The notes under the pieces: generated by a model
What the model was told of the DNA's origin: nothing
Database searches by the model: none
Seen by the model: only the letters and a program-made list of their open reading frames with translations
Shown here: positions 8,459 to 19,501 of the stretch, in pieces
Layout of the letters: every line of letters starts with the position of its first letter
Position numbering within the stretch: the stretch's first letter is position 1
Made by a program: the position numbers and the translations under genes
Assembly (NCBI RefSeq): GCF_025398175.1
Contig: NZ_CP099734.1
Coordinates: forward strand, 372,001-436,000
Direction of reading: 5' to 3'
DNA length: 64,000 bases
DNA from: Photobacterium sp. TY1-4
GTDB taxonomy: Bacteria > Pseudomonadota > Gammaproteobacteria > Enterobacterales > Vibrionaceae

Positions 8459-9019
8459 TTATGACGGGTCAGCAGCCGGCGGGCTCTCCAGATACTCAAA
8501 CACCTTCACGACTTGCTTCACCCCGTTGACGTTGCGGGCGATTTCTGTGGCGATATGGGCCTGCTCCCGGGTGACATAGCCCAGTAGGTAAACCGCCTGG
8601 CTTTCGGTCAGCACCTGGATCGCGACATCCTGTAGTTTCTTACTGCCGATGAGCTGCGATTTCACCTTGGTGGTGAGCCAGCTGTCTTGGCTGACCTCGC
8701 CCAGCTTGGGCAACGGACGGACCTGGATTTGGTTGAACACGGTGCTGACGTTGCTGAGCTGGCGGATCTGCTCGGCTAGCTGTGACTTGGTCGCCTCATC
8801 GACGGCCTGGCCGACGAGCAGCACTTTGCCGTCAAAGGCGACCGCGTTGATCCGGGCCTGCTGACGGTAAGGCGGCTTGTTCACCAACCCGCCAATTTCC
8901 ATTTCGATGTGCTGGTCAAACCATTGCCGCTTGGCAGAGCGGGGATCGCTGGGAACCAGAGTGGCGCACCCCTGGAGCAGCAATAACGCGGCCAGCAGCA
9001 GCGCTTGAAATTTGCGCAT
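8459..9019 (-). CDS. dolP: Outer-membrane lipoprotein DolP (BON-domain protein, formerly YraP)
   Basis: Lipoprotein with two BON domains that supports outer-membrane integrity and localises to division sites in E. coli. It has 186 residues: a lipoprotein signal (RKFQALLLAALLLLQGC, lipid-modified Cys18), BON 1 at about residues 44-112 and BON 2 at about residues 115-180 (TTKVKSQLIGSKKLQD, GYVTREQAHIA). It sits downstream of diaA on the minus strand with a 3-base gap. The order lpoA-yraN-diaA-dolP matches the enterobacterial yraMNOP locus. Confidence 0.96.
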   Translation of the reverse strand: MRKFQALLLAALLLLQGCATLVPSDPRSAKRQWFDQHIEMEIGGLVNKPPYRQQARINAVAFDGKVLLVGQAVDEATKSQLAEQIRQLSNVSTVFNQIQVRPLPKLGEVSQDSWLTTKVKSQLIGSKKLQDVAIQVLTESQAVYLLGYVTREQAHIATEIARNVNGVKQVVKVFEYLESPPAADPS

Positions 9020-9022
9020 GAA

Positions 9023-9616
<594 letters not shown>

Positions 9617-9991
9617 TTAACCTTCCACCAGGATATTGGTAAGCCACTCAATGTGTTGTTCGGTGCCTTGGATGGCCACGACATCAAATCGGAACTCGGT
9701 GTGTTCGGCCGCGAGGCCATTACGTTGCAGCCAGAAGAGTGCGGCACGTTTGAGGCGTTGCAGCTTACGCCAGTTTACCGTTTCTGCGGCAGAACCGTAA
9801 TGGGGACGTTGACGAAATTTGACTTCAATGAAGACCAGGCAGCGGCGATCGCGCATGATGAGGTCGATCTCACCGCCCCGGCATTGGAAATTTCGACAGA
9901 CGGGATGCAGCCCCTGGCGGTGCAGATATTGCTCCGCCAGTTGCTCATAAGCCTGCCCTTGGCGGCGTCTATTGGGCAGGTTCAACGCCAT
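9617..9991 (-). CDS. yraN: UPF0102 family protein YraN
   Basis: Small endonuclease-fold protein of the UPF0102 family with unknown function. From the ATG at 9989-9991 it has 124 residues: ALNLPNRRRQGQAYEQLAEQYL, then the nuclease-like core GGEIDLIMRDRRCLVFIEVKFR, with Glu, Asp and the E-V-K set expected of a restriction-endonuclease-like site. An in-frame start at 10033 would lengthen it by 14 residues that lie inside lpoA and look unlike the family. The chosen start still overlaps the lpoA 3' end by 23 bases. It lies between lpoA and diaA as in E. coli. Confidence 0.92.
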   Translation of the reverse strand: MALNLPNRRRQGQAYEQLAEQYLHRQGLHPVCRNFQCRGGEIDLIMRDRRCLVFIEVKFRQRPHYGSAAETVNWRKLQRLKRAALFWLQRNGLAAEHTEFRFDVVAIQGTEQHIEWLTNILVEG

Positions 9992-11795
9992 TCCCGGAGA
10001 ACATGGCCCAGCTGAGTTGGCGCTGGATGACACACTGATCGTCCAGGCTCAGTCGGCCGGTTTTCCCTTGCGTGCTGTAGTTATCGACAGCCTGCATCTG
10101 CGGGAGTTCTGTGATCATTTTATACGCGTCCATCCCGAAGGCGTGCAGGCGCAGATCCGTGTTGTTCGCATTTGGCCAAAGCTCATTGTACCGGGTCATG
10201 AAATGGTGGTTGGCATCCACCAGCAGCGGAATATCACTGAACTCAATCCCGCGTAACTCACTGAAATTGGCTTTGCTGTCCGGGTAGCTGCGTGAGCTGG
10301 CGTACAGCTTCGGTGGCTGGATGTCCGGGTTGATCGCGACTTCGATAAACGGCTTGAGGAGCGTCAGCTCGTTCTTGTTGGCGATCAGGTACACAGCATC
10401 GGTGTCACGGCGGCTGCGAGGCTGGGTTTCCAGCTCGATCCCCAGCAACTGGTTCATCTGTTGGATCCGGGACTGACTTTCGGTCAGGCCGAAGACCGCC
10501 GCAATTTGCTGTTGGACCTGCTTGCGCGAGCTGAACGTGCTGCTGGCCGGTTCGTGGCCGGTCAGTTGTTGCCATTGCGAGATAAAGGCCTGGCTGACCC
10601 GCTCACCGAAGTCGTTGCCCGGGGCGAGGACCATCGGATACTGATGCCCCTTGGCAAACAGATGGCGGGCGGCTTGCTCGGCTTCCTGCTCCGGCGACAG
10701 GGCAAAGTAGCAGACTTTGCCCTGGGTTTGGGCAGACTGATCCGGCTCATTCAGGGCCAGCATCGTCATCTGTGACTGGTTCAGCCGCTGGAAGTCCGTG
10801 ATTTTGTCTTTGCGCAGCGGGCCAATCACCAGCTCGATCCCGGCTTGCTCCAGCTTGCTGATGATCGCCGGCAGGGGTTCTGCCTCAGTATCATAAATGG
10901 TCAGCTCCGTCTCGGCGTCCCGGGCGGTATCATCAAGCATGGCATTGATAAAACCGTCGCGTACCGCTTTACCCGCATGCTCATAGCGTCCGGACAGCGG
11001 CAACAGCAGGGCGACATTGCTGAGCTCGGGGATCTCCAGCGCCAGGATCGCGGCCAGCTCGGCCGGTAGGGACTGGTTAGCCGGATGGTAAGGGTGCTGC
11101 GCCAGCCATTCGTCGACGGCGCTTTTCAGCCGGGCCGGGCGTTGCGAGTAAGTGTTCTTCAGGATGCTCAGCTGAACCCAGCCGCGCAGGACGGTTTCGT
11201 CCTCGGCGATTTTCGCCGATTGCAGCTGGTTGTTATTGAAGCTGGCCAAGTCCTGCCACAAACGCTGCCAGTTGGCGGCTTTTTGCTCGGGTTGCAGGTA
11301 CTGATCCAGGGCTGTGCGCTCACGGGCGGCTGCCATCGGCTGGTTGGTCTGCGCCAGCAATTCAGCCCGCAGCATGTGATAGCGCAGGTACTGCCGGTCG
11401 TTCAGCGTCCACCAGGATTGGAAATTCAGGGTCTCCAGGGCCGACTGCGGCTGGCCTTGCTGATAGCGCAGGGTGGCACGTGCCAGCTGCCATTCTGCCA
11501 TCTGGACCGGGTTCATCGACAGCCGGGCCAGGCGGTTGGCCTGCTGCTCGGCCTGCTCCAGGCGGCCTTCTTTGATCAGAGCCTTGAGGGCAAGAATGTG
11601 CCAGTCAATACTGGCGATGCCTTCGCTGGACTCCGCTCGGATCAGATAATTAGCCGCACTGTCCGTCACCGGCGCAGTGATATCCAGGGTCACGGTTTCT
11701 TGGGTGGGCGTCGAACAGCCCGCCAGGATCACGGCAAGGGCTACAGGCGCGATGAGTCGTGATACACTTTTACGCTTATGGGTAAAATCGAACAT
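9969..11795 (-). CDS. lpoA: Penicillin-binding protein activator LpoA
   Basis: Outer-membrane lipoprotein that reaches through the cell wall to activate PBP1A. It has 608 residues. The lipoprotein signal ends in LAGC (Cys27). The N-terminal domain is helical and TPR-like (about residues 30-240), and the C-terminal domain has a periplasmic-binding-protein fold (from about residue 255, VALLLPLSGRYEHAGKAVRDG). The length matches Vibrionaceae and enterobacterial LpoA. It is the first gene of the minus-strand group lpoA-yraN-diaA-dolP and diverges from rsmI across 61 bases. Confidence 0.95.
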   Translation of the reverse strand: MFDFTHKRKSVSRLIAPVALAVILAGCSTPTQETVTLDITAPVTDSAANYLIRAESSEGIASIDWHILALKALIKEGRLEQAEQQANRLARLSMNPVQMAEWQLARATLRYQQGQPQSALETLNFQSWWTLNDRQYLRYHMLRAELLAQTNQPMAAARERTALDQYLQPEQKAANWQRLWQDLASFNNNQLQSAKIAEDETVLRGWVQLSILKNTYSQRPARLKSAVDEWLAQHPYHPANQSLPAELAAILALEIPELSNVALLLPLSGRYEHAGKAVRDGFINAMLDDTARDAETELTIYDTEAEPLPAIISKLEQAGIELVIGPLRKDKITDFQRLNQSQMTMLALNEPDQSAQTQGKVCYFALSPEQEAEQAARHLFAKGHQYPMVLAPGNDFGERVSQAFISQWQQLTGHEPASSTFSSRKQVQQQIAAVFGLTESQSRIQQMNQLLGIELETQPRSRRDTDAVYLIANKNELTLLKPFIEVAINPDIQPPKLYASSRSYPDSKANFSELRGIEFSDIPLLVDANHHFMTRYNELWPNANNTDLRLHAFGMDAYKMITELPQMQAVDNYSTQGKTGRLSLDDQCVIQRQLSWAMFSGNGVEPAQ

Positions 11796-11803
11796 TGAAT
11801 TTT

Positions 11804-11832
11804 TTCAACTGTGACAAATTACTCTCTATATT
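11804..11832 (+). promoter_or_regulatory. Likely rsmI promoter
   Basis: TTCAAC (11804-11809) and TATATT (11827-11832) with a 17-base spacer lie in the 61-base gap between the divergent lpoA and rsmI starts, 25 bases before rsmI. Confidence 0.5.
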
Positions 11833-11856
11833 AATTGCAGATGAGATCTTAGACAA

Positions 11857-12717
11857 ATGAGTGAGACCAATTCATGCCCGGTAGATGTCGCAACTTTGTA
11901 CATCGTACCTACACCGATCGGTAATCTGGCGGACATCACGCAGCGTGCATTGGATGTATTGGCAAATGTGGACCTGATCGCCGCTGAAGACACCCGTCAT
12001 ACCTCGCGCTTGCTGACCCATTTTTCTATCTCAACCCGCACCTTTGCGCTTCACGATCACAACGAGCAGCAGAAAGCTGACTTTTTGATTGAGAAGCTGC
12101 AGGCGGGCACCAGCATCGCCTTGGTTTCGGATGCCGGCACGCCTTTAATCAGTGATCCAGGATACCATCTGGTCAATCGCTGTCGTCAAGCCGGTGTCAA
12201 AGTTGTGCCGTTGCCGGGCCCTTGTGCGGTGATCACTGCCTTGAGCGCGGCCGGGCTGCCGTCAGATCGCTTCAGCTTTGAAGGGTTTCTGCCACCGAAA
12301 AGCAAAGGACGCCGGGATTGTTTCCAGGCACTGGCCGATGATCCGCGCACGCTGATCTTCTATGAATCCCCGCACCGGATCATGGATTCCCTGGCGGATA
12401 TGCTGACGGTGCTGGGCGAGGCGCGTCAGGTGGTGCTGGCGCGCGAACTGACCAAAACCTATGAAACCATTCATGGCGCGCCGCTGGGAGAGCTGATTGC
12501 ATGGCTGCAAGAAGACAGTAACCGGATCCGGGGTGAGATGGTGGTGCTGGTGGCCGGTCACCGGGCGGAAAAAGAAGCGTTGCCGGCGGATGCCCTGCGC
12601 ACGCTGGGGTTGCTGGCGGCTGAGTTGCCGCTGAAAAAGGCGGCGGCGCTGACGGCGGAGATCCATGGCGTGAAGAAAAATGCCCTGTATAAGTGGGGGC
12701 TGGAGCACCTGGACTAG
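11857..12717 (+). CDS. rsmI: 16S rRNA 2'-O-ribose C1402 methyltransferase RsmI
   Basis: SAM-dependent enzyme that methylates the 2'-OH of C1402 in the ribosomal decoding centre, the same nucleotide that RsmH modifies at N4. It has 286 residues of the tetrapyrrole-methylase fold: [17 protein letters not shown] at the N-terminus, [43 protein letters not shown] and [12 protein letters not shown]. It diverges from lpoA and lies upstream of rnpB. RsmH, which acts on the same rRNA base, is encoded less than 1 kb downstream. Confidence 0.97.
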   Translation: MSETNSCPVDVATLYIVPTPIGNLADITQRALDVLANVDLIAAEDTRHTSRLLTHFSISTRTFALHDHNEQQKADFLIEKLQAGTSIALVSDAGTPLISDPGYHLVNRCRQAGVKVVPLPGPCAVITALSAAGLPSDRFSFEGFLPPKSKGRRDCFQALADDPRTLIFYESPHRIMDSLADMLTVLGEARQVVLARELTKTYETIHGAPLGELIAWLQEDSNRIRGEMVVLVAGHRAEKEALPADALRTLGLLAAELPLKKAAALTAEIHGVKKNALYKWGLEHLD

Positions 12718-12810
12718 CCGATGATGGCGTTGCCGCGATGGGATTGCTCTCTTTTCGAGCGACCCGCGCCCCGCGGCGACATTTCGCTGGCAACCGGGAT
12801 CGAACTTCGC

Positions 12811-12816
12811 TACAAT
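12811..12816 (+). promoter_or_regulatory. rnpB promoter -10 element
   Basis: TACAAT lies 9-10 bases before the predicted 5' end of RNase P RNA. The -35 is unclear (CTGGCA near 12787 at a loose spacing). Confidence 0.5.
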
Positions 12817-12824
12817 CCGCTCCC

Positions 12825-13213
<389 letters not shown>

Positions 13214-13220
13214 ATTCTCT

Positions 13221-13268
13221 ATAAAAGGTGATGTATTGCTTCAATTTGAGGCGAACATCACCTTTTAT
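13221..13268 (+). terminator. Long hairpin after rnpB, likely bidirectional terminator
   Basis: A perfect 14-bp inverted repeat (ATAAAAGGTGATGT at 13221-13234, complement at 13255-13268) encloses a second 6-bp stem (GCTTCA/TGAGGC, 13238-13252, one G-U). Both ends are A/T rich, so it could stop transcription in both directions. It begins eight bases after the predicted end of RNase P RNA. Confidence 0.6.
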
Positions 13269-13578
13269 CGTTTTAGGGCTTTGCGGCGGAAATGGACTGC
13301 TTTGGCAGAATATCTGTTTGGAATCAATGCAAAACCTGTCTCCGGTAATATCATGTGTTTGTCAGAAATCCAGCCCCTTGCTTGACAATTTTTTTGTGTC
13401 ATACGTACACTTTGCGATGGGATTTTGCGGGAAAAGCCAATCTTTACGCGAAAAGCATCGGTTTTTTGTTGAAATCGTGAGCTGACATGCAGTTTCCCTG
13501 ACTTACACGCTTTCAGGCCGGCACGCCCAGGCGACTGTGGCGGCGTCGGTGAGCTTTCACTATCGCTGAATGAATTTT
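13269..13578 (+). other. Gene-free leader of the dcw cluster with promoter; no mraZ
   Basis: No gene is seen between rnpB and rsmH. Short open frames here (under 90 codons) resemble no known protein. TTGACA (13382-13387) and TACACT (13406-13411) with an 18-base spacer form a good sigma-70 promoter about 165 bases before rsmH. Many gammaproteobacterial dcw clusters open with mraZ. No frame here has its length or sequence. Confidence 0.65.
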
Positions 13579-14526
13579 ATGTCTGAACAATTTGAGCACG
13601 TTTCCGTCTTGCTCCAGGAATCTGTCGACGGTCTGGCCATCAAACCGGATGGCATCTATATCGACGGTACATTTGGCCGCGGTGGGCACAGCCGGCTGAT
13701 CCTTTCGCAATTGGGGGAAAATGGTCGCCTGTATAGTATCGACCGCGATCCGCAGGCCATTGCCGAAGCGCAGAAAATCAATGATCCGCGTTTTACCATT
13801 ATTCACGGCCCGTTTTCCGGCCTGGCAGAGTATATGGAAGCGCGCGGGCTGAGCGGCAAGATTGACGGGGTGCTGCTTGATCTGGGCGTGTCGTCGCCGC
13901 AACTGGATGATGCCGAGCGTGGCTTCAGCTTTATGCGTGACGGACCGCTGGACATGCGCATGGATCCGACGTCCGGGATCTCGGCAGCAGACTGGCTGGC
14001 TGAAGCGGATGCCGATGACATTGCCTGGGTGCTGAAAGAGTTCGGCGAAGAGCGTTTTGCCAAGCGCATTGCCCGCGGCATCGTGGCGCATCGGGAAGAT
14101 CCGGACAAAGAGCCGCTGACCCGCACCTTGCAGCTGGCCAGCCTGATCGCTGAAGTGTCGCCGTTTCGCGATAAGCACAAGCACCCGGCGACCCGCAGCT
14201 TCCAGGCGATCCGGATTTATATCAACAGTGAGCTGGAAGAAATCGACACCGCGCTGAACGGCGCTGTCCAGGTGCTGGCCCCGGGTGGCCGTCTGTCGGT
14301 GATCAGCTTCCATTCGCTGGAAGATCGACTGGTGAAACGCTTTATCCGCAAACAGAGCAAAGGGCCGGAAGTACCCGCCGGTTTGCCGTTAACGGAAGCA
14401 CAGATCAAGGCGCTGGGCTCGGCCGCGCTGAAAACCGTGGGCAAGGCAATTAAGCCGTCGACAACGGAAATCAGTGGCAACGCCCGTTCGCGTAGCTCAG
14501 TCCTGCGTCTGGCAGAACGGCTATGA
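13579..14526 (+). CDS. rsmH: 16S rRNA m4C1402 methyltransferase RsmH
   Basis: Methylates N4 of C1402 in 16S rRNA. It has 315 residues and is nearly colinear with E. coli Rsm[19 protein letters not shown] (SAM-binding motif I), [29 protein letters not shown] and [14 protein letters not shown]. The ATG at 13579 gives [15 protein letters not shown], the usual family start. An ATG at 13570 would add three residues. Neither has a strong ribosome site. It is the first gene of the dcw cluster here and overlaps ftsL by four bases. Confidence 0.97.
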   Translation: MSEQFEHVSVLLQESVDGLAIKPDGIYIDGTFGRGGHSRLILSQLGENGRLYSIDRDPQAIAEAQKINDPRFTIIHGPFSGLAEYMEARGLSGKIDGVLLDLGVSSPQLDDAERGFSFMRDGPLDMRMDPTSGISAADWLAEADADDIAWVLKEFGEERFAKRIARGIVAHREDPDKEPLTRTLQLASLIAEVSPFRDKHKHPATRSFQAIRIYINSELEEIDTALNGAVQVLAPGGRLSVISFHSLEDRLVKRFIRKQSKGPEVPAGLPLTEAQIKALGSAALKTVGKAIKPSTTEISGNARSRSSVLRLAERL

Positions 14527-14843
14527 GTGCCGCATCAGAGCCGTCAGAAAATCTGGCACGGCTGATCGCCCGGGATCTGGTGACGATCGGTCGGGTGCCG
14601 TTGATCCTGCTGGTTCTGGTGCTGATTTCTGCGCTCTGGGTGGTGCTGATCACCCATCACTCGCGTCAGCTGATTGCCGAGCAGGAGCAATTGCTGATCG
14701 AGCGGGATCAGCTCGATATTGAATGGCGGAACCAACTCCTTGAGGAAAACGCCCTGGCCGAACATAGCCGGATTGAGCAACTGGCTGAAAAAGAGCTGGA
14801 GATGAAGCGCCCGTCACGGGACAGCGAAGTCGTCGTACAGTAA
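14523..14843 (+). CDS. ftsL: Cell division protein FtsL
   Basis: Bitopic membrane protein of the FtsQLB complex that signals to FtsWI at the septum. It has 106 residues: a short cytoplasmic N-terminus, one transmembrane helix (about residues 27-44, [18 protein letters not shown]) and a periplasmic coiled coil (about residues 48-95). Sequence conservation in this family is low. Identity rests on topology, size and position between rsmH and ftsI. It overlaps rsmH by four bases and ftsI by one, so the three genes are translationally coupled. Confidence 0.95.
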   Translation: MSAASEPSENLARLIARDLVTIGRVPLILLVLVLISALWVVLITHHSRQLIAEQEQLLIERDQLDIEWRNQLLEENALAEHSRIEQLAEKELEMKRPSRDSEVVVQ

Positions 14844-16618
14844 TGAGTTTGATGAATAAATTAAAGCGTCAGCAGTCTGATAATCAGCGTCGCCAGAAAG
14901 CGCCACCGGTGTTTATCCCGTGGCGCTTTGGTGTCATTTGCGGATGTATTCTGCTGGCGTTACTGGCTTTAATTGGCCGCGCGGCCTATATCCAGGTGCT
15001 GGAGCCGGGCAAGCTGATCCAGGAAGGGGATATGCGTTCGCTGCGGGTGAAGGCGATGCCGTCCGCCCGTGGGATCATCTCGGATCGCAATGGCGAGCCG
15101 CTGGCCGTCAGTGTGCCGGTCCAGGCGGTGTGGGCCGATCCGGTCCAGATCTACAAAAGCGGCGGGATCCAGAGCCCGGATCGCTGGTATGCCCTGGCAG
15201 ATGTGCTGGGCCTGGATCGCCAGGATCTGCTGGCGCGGCTGGAGAGCAACCAACAGCGTCGCTTTATCTATTTGCAACGCCAGGTCAGTCCGGCCATGGC
15301 GGCGTATGTCAGCAAGCTGAAGCTGCCGGGGATCGGCCTCAAAGATGAGTCCCGCCGTTTTTATCCGGCCGGTGAAGTCAGCGCTCATTTGCTGGGCGTG
15401 ACCGGGATTGACAGCCGGGGCCTGGAAGGGGTCGAGCGGACCTACGATGGCTGGCTGACCGGTGAGCCGGGGCGGCGTACGGTACGCAAGGATCGCTACG
15501 GCCGGGTGGTCGAGAATATTTCCCTCAAACAGCGTGAGCCGGGCAAGTCCCTGAGCCTGAGTATCGACCAGCGTCTGCAGGCGGTGGCCTATCGGGCGGT
15601 GAAGCAAGCGGTCGCCGATTACCGGGCGACTTCGGCCTCGGTGGTGATGGCGGATGTTCGCACCGGTGAAATCCTCGCCATGGTCAATGCGCCTTCTTAT
15701 AACCCCAACAACCGCGAACAACTGCAAAGTTTCCGGATGCGCAACCGCGCAATCACCGATGCAATGGAGCCGGGCTCGACGATCAAGCCGTTTGTGGTGC
15801 TGGCGGCGATGGAAAATGGGGTGGCCGATGAAGACACGATTATCGATACCGGCAACGGCCTGATGCAGGTCGGCGGCAGCCGGGTGCGCGACGTCTCCCG
15901 GGTCGGCAAGGCTGATCTGACGAAGATTCTGAAAAAATCCAGTAACATCGGGGTCAGTAAGCTGTCCCTGGCCATGCCGGTCGATGCGGTTCTCGGGATG
16001 TACGGCAGTGTCGGGCTTGGGGATGCCTCGGGGATCAACCTCATCGGCGAAGCGCAGGGCTTTTTCCCCGATCGCCGGCGTTGGTCTGATTTTGAACGGG
16101 CGACCCTGTCGTTCGGCTACGGGATCTCGGTAACCCCAATCCAGCTCGTGCGTGCTTACGCCACCCTCGGCGCCATGGGCGTCAATCGTCCGTTGTCGAT
16201 CCTCAAAACCGAGCAGGTGGTCCCCGGTCGCCAGGTTGCCTCGGTTGAAAATACACGCAAGCTATTGAACATGCTGGAAACCGTCACGCAGGAAGGCGGC
16301 AGTGCGTTCCGGGCGGCGGTGCCGGGGTACCGGGTCGGGGCGAAAACCGGAACGGCGAAAAAAGCCATGGCCGGCGGCTACAGTGATGAATATATCGCGA
16401 TGACAGCCGGCATCGCGCCGATCAGCAACCCGCGCCTGGCGATGGTGGTGGTGATCAATGAGCCGCAGGGTGATAAGTATTATGGTGGCCTGGTGGCCGC
16501 GCCGATTTTTGCTGAAGTGATGGAAAGCGCGCTTCAGATTTTGAATGTTCCGCCTGATGCCGGAACCGGTGAACTCAAAGTCGTACATAACAGAGGCCAA
16601 TCCCATGCCGGTACTTAA
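14843..16618 (+). CDS. ftsI: Septal peptidoglycan transpeptidase FtsI (PBP3)
   Basis: Class B penicillin-binding protein that crosslinks septal peptidoglycan together with FtsW. It has 591 residues: a cytoplasmic tail, one membrane helix (about residues 30-50), the non-catalytic pedestal domain ([18 protein letters not shown] region) and a C-terminal transpeptidase domain. The active-site motifs are SxxK at Ser312 (GSTIKP), SSN (KKSSNIGVS) and KTG near residue 501 (GAKTGTAKK). It starts at the ftsL stop (TAATG). Its end overlaps murE by 14 bases. Confidence 0.98.
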   Translation: MSLMNKLKRQQSDNQRRQKAPPVFIPWRFGVICGCILLALLALIGRAAYIQVLEPGKLIQEGDMRSLRVKAMPSARGIISDRNGEPLAVSVPVQAVWADPVQIYKSGGIQSPDRWYALADVLGLDRQDLLARLESNQQRRFIYLQRQVSPAMAAYVSKLKLPGIGLKDESRRFYPAGEVSAHLLGVTGIDSRGLEGVERTYDGWLTGEPGRRTVRKDRYGRVVENISLKQREPGKSLSLSIDQRLQAVAYRAVKQAVADYRATSASVVMADVRTGEILAMVNAPSYNPNNREQLQSFRMRNRAITDAMEPGSTIKPFVVLAAMENGVADEDTIIDTGNGLMQVGGSRVRDVSRVGKADLTKILKKSSNIGVSKLSLAMPVDAVLGMYGSVGLGDASGINLIGEAQGFFPDRRRWSDFERATLSFGYGISVTPIQLVRAYATLGAMGVNRPLSILKTEQVVPGRQVASVENTRKLLNMLETVTQEGGSAFRAAVPGYRVGAKTGTAKKAMAGGYSDEYIAMTAGIAPISNPRLAMVVVINEPQGDKYYGGLVAAPIFAEVMESALQILNVPPDAGTGELKVVHNRGQSHAGT

Positions 16619-18119
16619 CCCCATTCGTCAGCTCGGCGAACTCTTGTCTCCCTGGATCGCCCCGGCGCACTGGCCGGCTGAGGCGGGTCAGGTGGTGCTG
16701 TCGGCAATGACCTTAGACAGCCGCCGGATCCAACCCGGTGATTTGTTCGTGGCGGTGAACGGGCATGTTGTCGATGGCCGCCGGTTTATCCCGGCGGCGA
16801 TTGAAGCTGGCGCCAGCGCGATCCTGGCGGAAGAAACCTCGGATGCGCCAGCGCGTATCGAGATGCAGCAGGGGATCCCGGTGCTGTATCTGCCCGCACT
16901 GGGCCAGCATCTCTCGGCGGTTGCCGAGCGTTTTTATGGTGCGCCGGATCAGGCGCTGAAGCTGGTGGCCGTGACCGGCACCAATGGCAAAACAACGATT
17001 TCCCAGCTGCTGGCCCAGTGGGCAGAACAACTCGGCTATTGTGCCGGGGTGATGGGCACCACGGGCAACGGTCTGCTGCAACAGTTGAAACCGGCGGCCA
17101 ACACCACCGGTAGTGCGATTGAGATTCAGCACGAGCTGGCCGGGCTGGTTGCGCAGGGAGCCGATTTTGCCGCGATGGAAGTATCTTCCCACGGCCTGGT
17201 GCAGGGCCGGGTGAAAGCGCTGGATTTTACCGCCAGCATTTTTACCAACCTCAGTCGTGACCATCTGGATTATCACGGCGATATGGCCGCGTACGCGCAA
17301 GCCAAGAAAACCCTGTTTACAGAACATCAGGCGGGTGTCGCGGTGATCAATGCCGATGATGCTGTCGGGCGTGAATGGCTGGGCGAGCTGCCGCAGGCGG
17401 TTGCCGTTGCCAGCCAGCAGGCGCTCATAGCAACGCACTCAGGGCAGGCCCTGTGGCTGGAGCAGGTCCGCTATACCACCGAGGGCGTTACCGTCGCTTT
17501 TGATTCTTCCTGGGGTGCCGGTGAGTTGACTGCGCCGCTGGTGGGCTCTTTTAACGTCACCAATCTGATGCTGGCGCTGGCCACTTTACTGGCGACGGGC
17601 CACCCGCTGGCACAACTGGTTGCGACCGCGCCGCAATTGCAGGCGGTCATCGGCCGGATGGAAGTTTTTCAAACCCCTGACAAACCTATGATGGTTGTTG
17701 ATTATGCTCACACGCCGGATGCGCTGGAAAAGGCGCTGCAGGCGCTGCGGGTGCATTGCCGGGGCAAACTCTGGTGCATTTTTGGGTGCGGTGGCGATCG
17801 CGATACCGGCAAACGGCCGCTGATGGCCGCAGTAGCCGAACGGCTGGCCGACCATATTATTCTGACCGACGACAACCCGCGCAGTGAAGCACCGGCGGCG
17901 ATTGTCGCGGACATGCTCGTCGGGCTGGCGCAGCCGGCGCAGGCCCGGGTTGAGCACGATCGCGCCCGTGCCTGTGAGTGGGCATTTACCCAAGCCGCCG
18001 CCGACGATATCGTGCTGGTGGCCGGGAAAGGACATGAAGATTATCAGGTGCTGGCCGATCGCACGGTTCATTACTCGGATCGGGAAACGGTCGCCGCACT
18101 ATTGGAGAACAAGGCATGA
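16605..18119 (+). CDS. murE: UDP-MurNAc-L-Ala-D-Glu:meso-diaminopimelate ligase MurE
   Basis: Adds meso-diaminopimelate to UDP-MurNAc-dipeptide with ATP, the third Mur ligase step in the cytoplasm. It has 504 residues. The ATP loop is VTGTNGKTT, the carbamoylated-lysine region lies near AQAKKTLF, and the specificity motif DNPR ([10 protein letters not shown]) marks diaminopimelate rather than lysine as substrate. The start is the ATG at 16605, after AGAGG and inside the ftsI end. The frame is open further upstream only within ftsI. It overlaps murF by four bases (ATGA). Confidence 0.97.
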   Translation: MPVLNPIRQLGELLSPWIAPAHWPAEAGQVVLSAMTLDSRRIQPGDLFVAVNGHVVDGRRFIPAAIEAGASAILAEETSDAPARIEMQQGIPVLYLPALGQHLSAVAERFYGAPDQALKLVAVTGTNGKTTISQLLAQWAEQLGYCAGVMGTTGNGLLQQLKPAANTTGSAIEIQHELAGLVAQGADFAAMEVSSHGLVQGRVKALDFTASIFTNLSRDHLDYHGDMAAYAQAKKTLFTEHQAGVAVINADDAVGREWLGELPQAVAVASQQALIATHSGQALWLEQVRYTTEGVTVAFDSSWGAGELTAPLVGSFNVTNLMLALATLLATGHPLAQLVATAPQLQAVIGRMEVFQTPDKPMMVVDYAHTPDALEKALQALRVHCRGKLWCIFGCGGDRDTGKRPLMAAVAERLADHIILTDDNPRSEAPAAIVADMLVGLAQPAQARVEHDRARACEWAFTQAAADDIVLVAGKGHEDYQVLADRTVHYSDRETVAALLENKA

Positions 18120-19501
18120 TCAACGTTCAGCTGTCACAACTGGCCCCGGTTCTGGGCGCCGAGCTGATGGGGGCGGATGCGGGCATTGCCCAGGTGTCGA
18201 CTGACACCCGAAATATGCAGCCCCACACTTTATTTATCGCCCTGAAAGGCGAGCGTTTTGATGGCCATGATTTTTGCGCCAATGCCCGGGAAAACGGCGC
18301 AGCCGCACTGTTGGTAAGCAAACACTTACCGCTCGATATCCCGCAACTGGTGGTCAAAGATACCCGCCTGGCCTTAGGGCAGCTCGGTGCCTGGCTGAAA
18401 GCGGAAATGGCCGACCAGCATGGGTTGCAGACGCTGGCCCTGACCGGCAGCTGCGGCAAAACCACGGTCAAAGAGATGACCGCCGCCATTTTGGGGCAAA
18501 AAGGCAAGGTGCTGGCCACGGCCGGCAACCTGAACAATGATCTCGGCGTGCCGCTGACCCTGCTGCGGCTCGAGCCTAGCCATGAATTTGCGGTGGTCGA
18601 GCTGGGGGCAAACCATCAGCAGGAAATTGCCTACACCACTGCGCTGGTGCGGCCGCAAGTGGCGCTGATCAATAACCTGGCGGCAGCCCACCTGGAAGGC
18701 TTCGGCTCGCTCGATGGCGTAGCCAAGGCCAAAGGGGAGATTTTTGAAGGCCTGGGTGAGCGCGGCGTGGCGATCATCAATGCAGATTCCAACGCCCGGG
18801 CGTTGTGGCAGCCGATGCTGGAGGCCCACCAGGTGGTCACATTTTCGGCGACGCAGCCGGAAGCGGATTTCACAGCTTGCGACATATTTATTAACAATCT
18901 TGGCTGCGCTTGTTTTACAATGCGCACCCCCGATGGGGATGCGCCGGTTGAGCTGACGCTGCCGGGGGCGCATAACGTGGCGAATGCCCTGGCTGCGGCG
19001 GCCCTGAGTATGGCCGTGGGTGCCAGCCTGGATCAGGTCCGGGCCGGTCTGGCCAAAGTTCAGCGGGTCAAGGGACGGGTGGAAATCAGCCAGCCGGCCC
19101 CGGGCCTGCGGTTAATTGATGATACCTACAATGCCAGCGTCGCTTCGGTGAAAGCCGCGATTGATTTGCTGGCGACCTTTGAGGGCCAGCGCTGGCTGGC
19201 GCTCGGTGATATGGCTGAGCTGGGGGACGAGAGTCTCGCGCTGCACCGCGAAGTAGCGGAATATGCTCAAGCCAAGGCGTTGGATAAGGTCTTTACCTTC
19301 GGCAACGCCAGTGCGGTGGTCAGTGAACTCAATGACGGTCATCATTTTGCCGAGAAACCGGCGCTGATTGCGCAGCTGAAAGCAGAGCTTCATCAATTTC
19401 AACATAATTCACAAAATACAGAGGTTACAGTGCTGGCAAAGGGCGCCCGGAGCACCCGGATGGAAGACATCATTGTCGCATTGCAGGAACATAAAGAATG
19501 A
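18116..19501 (+). CDS. murF: UDP-MurNAc-tripeptide:D-Ala-D-Ala ligase MurF
   Basis: Adds the D-Ala-D-Ala dipeptide to complete the pentapeptide precursor. It has 461 residues: an N-terminal UDP-binding domain ([26 protein letters not shown]), an ATP domain with [13 protein letters not shown] near residues 105-117, and a C-terminal domain with [15 protein letters not shown]. It overlaps both murE and mraY by four bases. Its dipeptide substrate must come from a ddl gene outside this window, because none is in the cluster. Confidence 0.97.
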   Translation: MINVQLSQLAPVLGAELMGADAGIAQVSTDTRNMQPHTLFIALKGERFDGHDFCANARENGAAALLVSKHLPLDIPQLVVKDTRLALGQLGAWLKAEMADQHGLQTLALTGSCGKTTVKEMTAAILGQKGKVLATAGNLNNDLGVPLTLLRLEPSHEFAVVELGANHQQEIAYTTALVRPQVALINNLAAAHLEGFGSLDGVAKAKGEIFEGLGERGVAIINADSNARALWQPMLEAHQVVTFSATQPEADFTACDIFINNLGCACFTMRTPDGDAPVELTLPGAHNVANALAAAALSMAVGASLDQVRAGLAKVQRVKGRVEISQPAPGLRLIDDTYNASVASVKAAIDLLATFEGQRWLALGDMAELGDESLALHREVAEYAQAKALDKVFTFGNASAVVSELNDGHHFAEKPALIAQLKAELHQFQHNSQNTEVTVLAKGARSTRMEDIIVALQEHKE

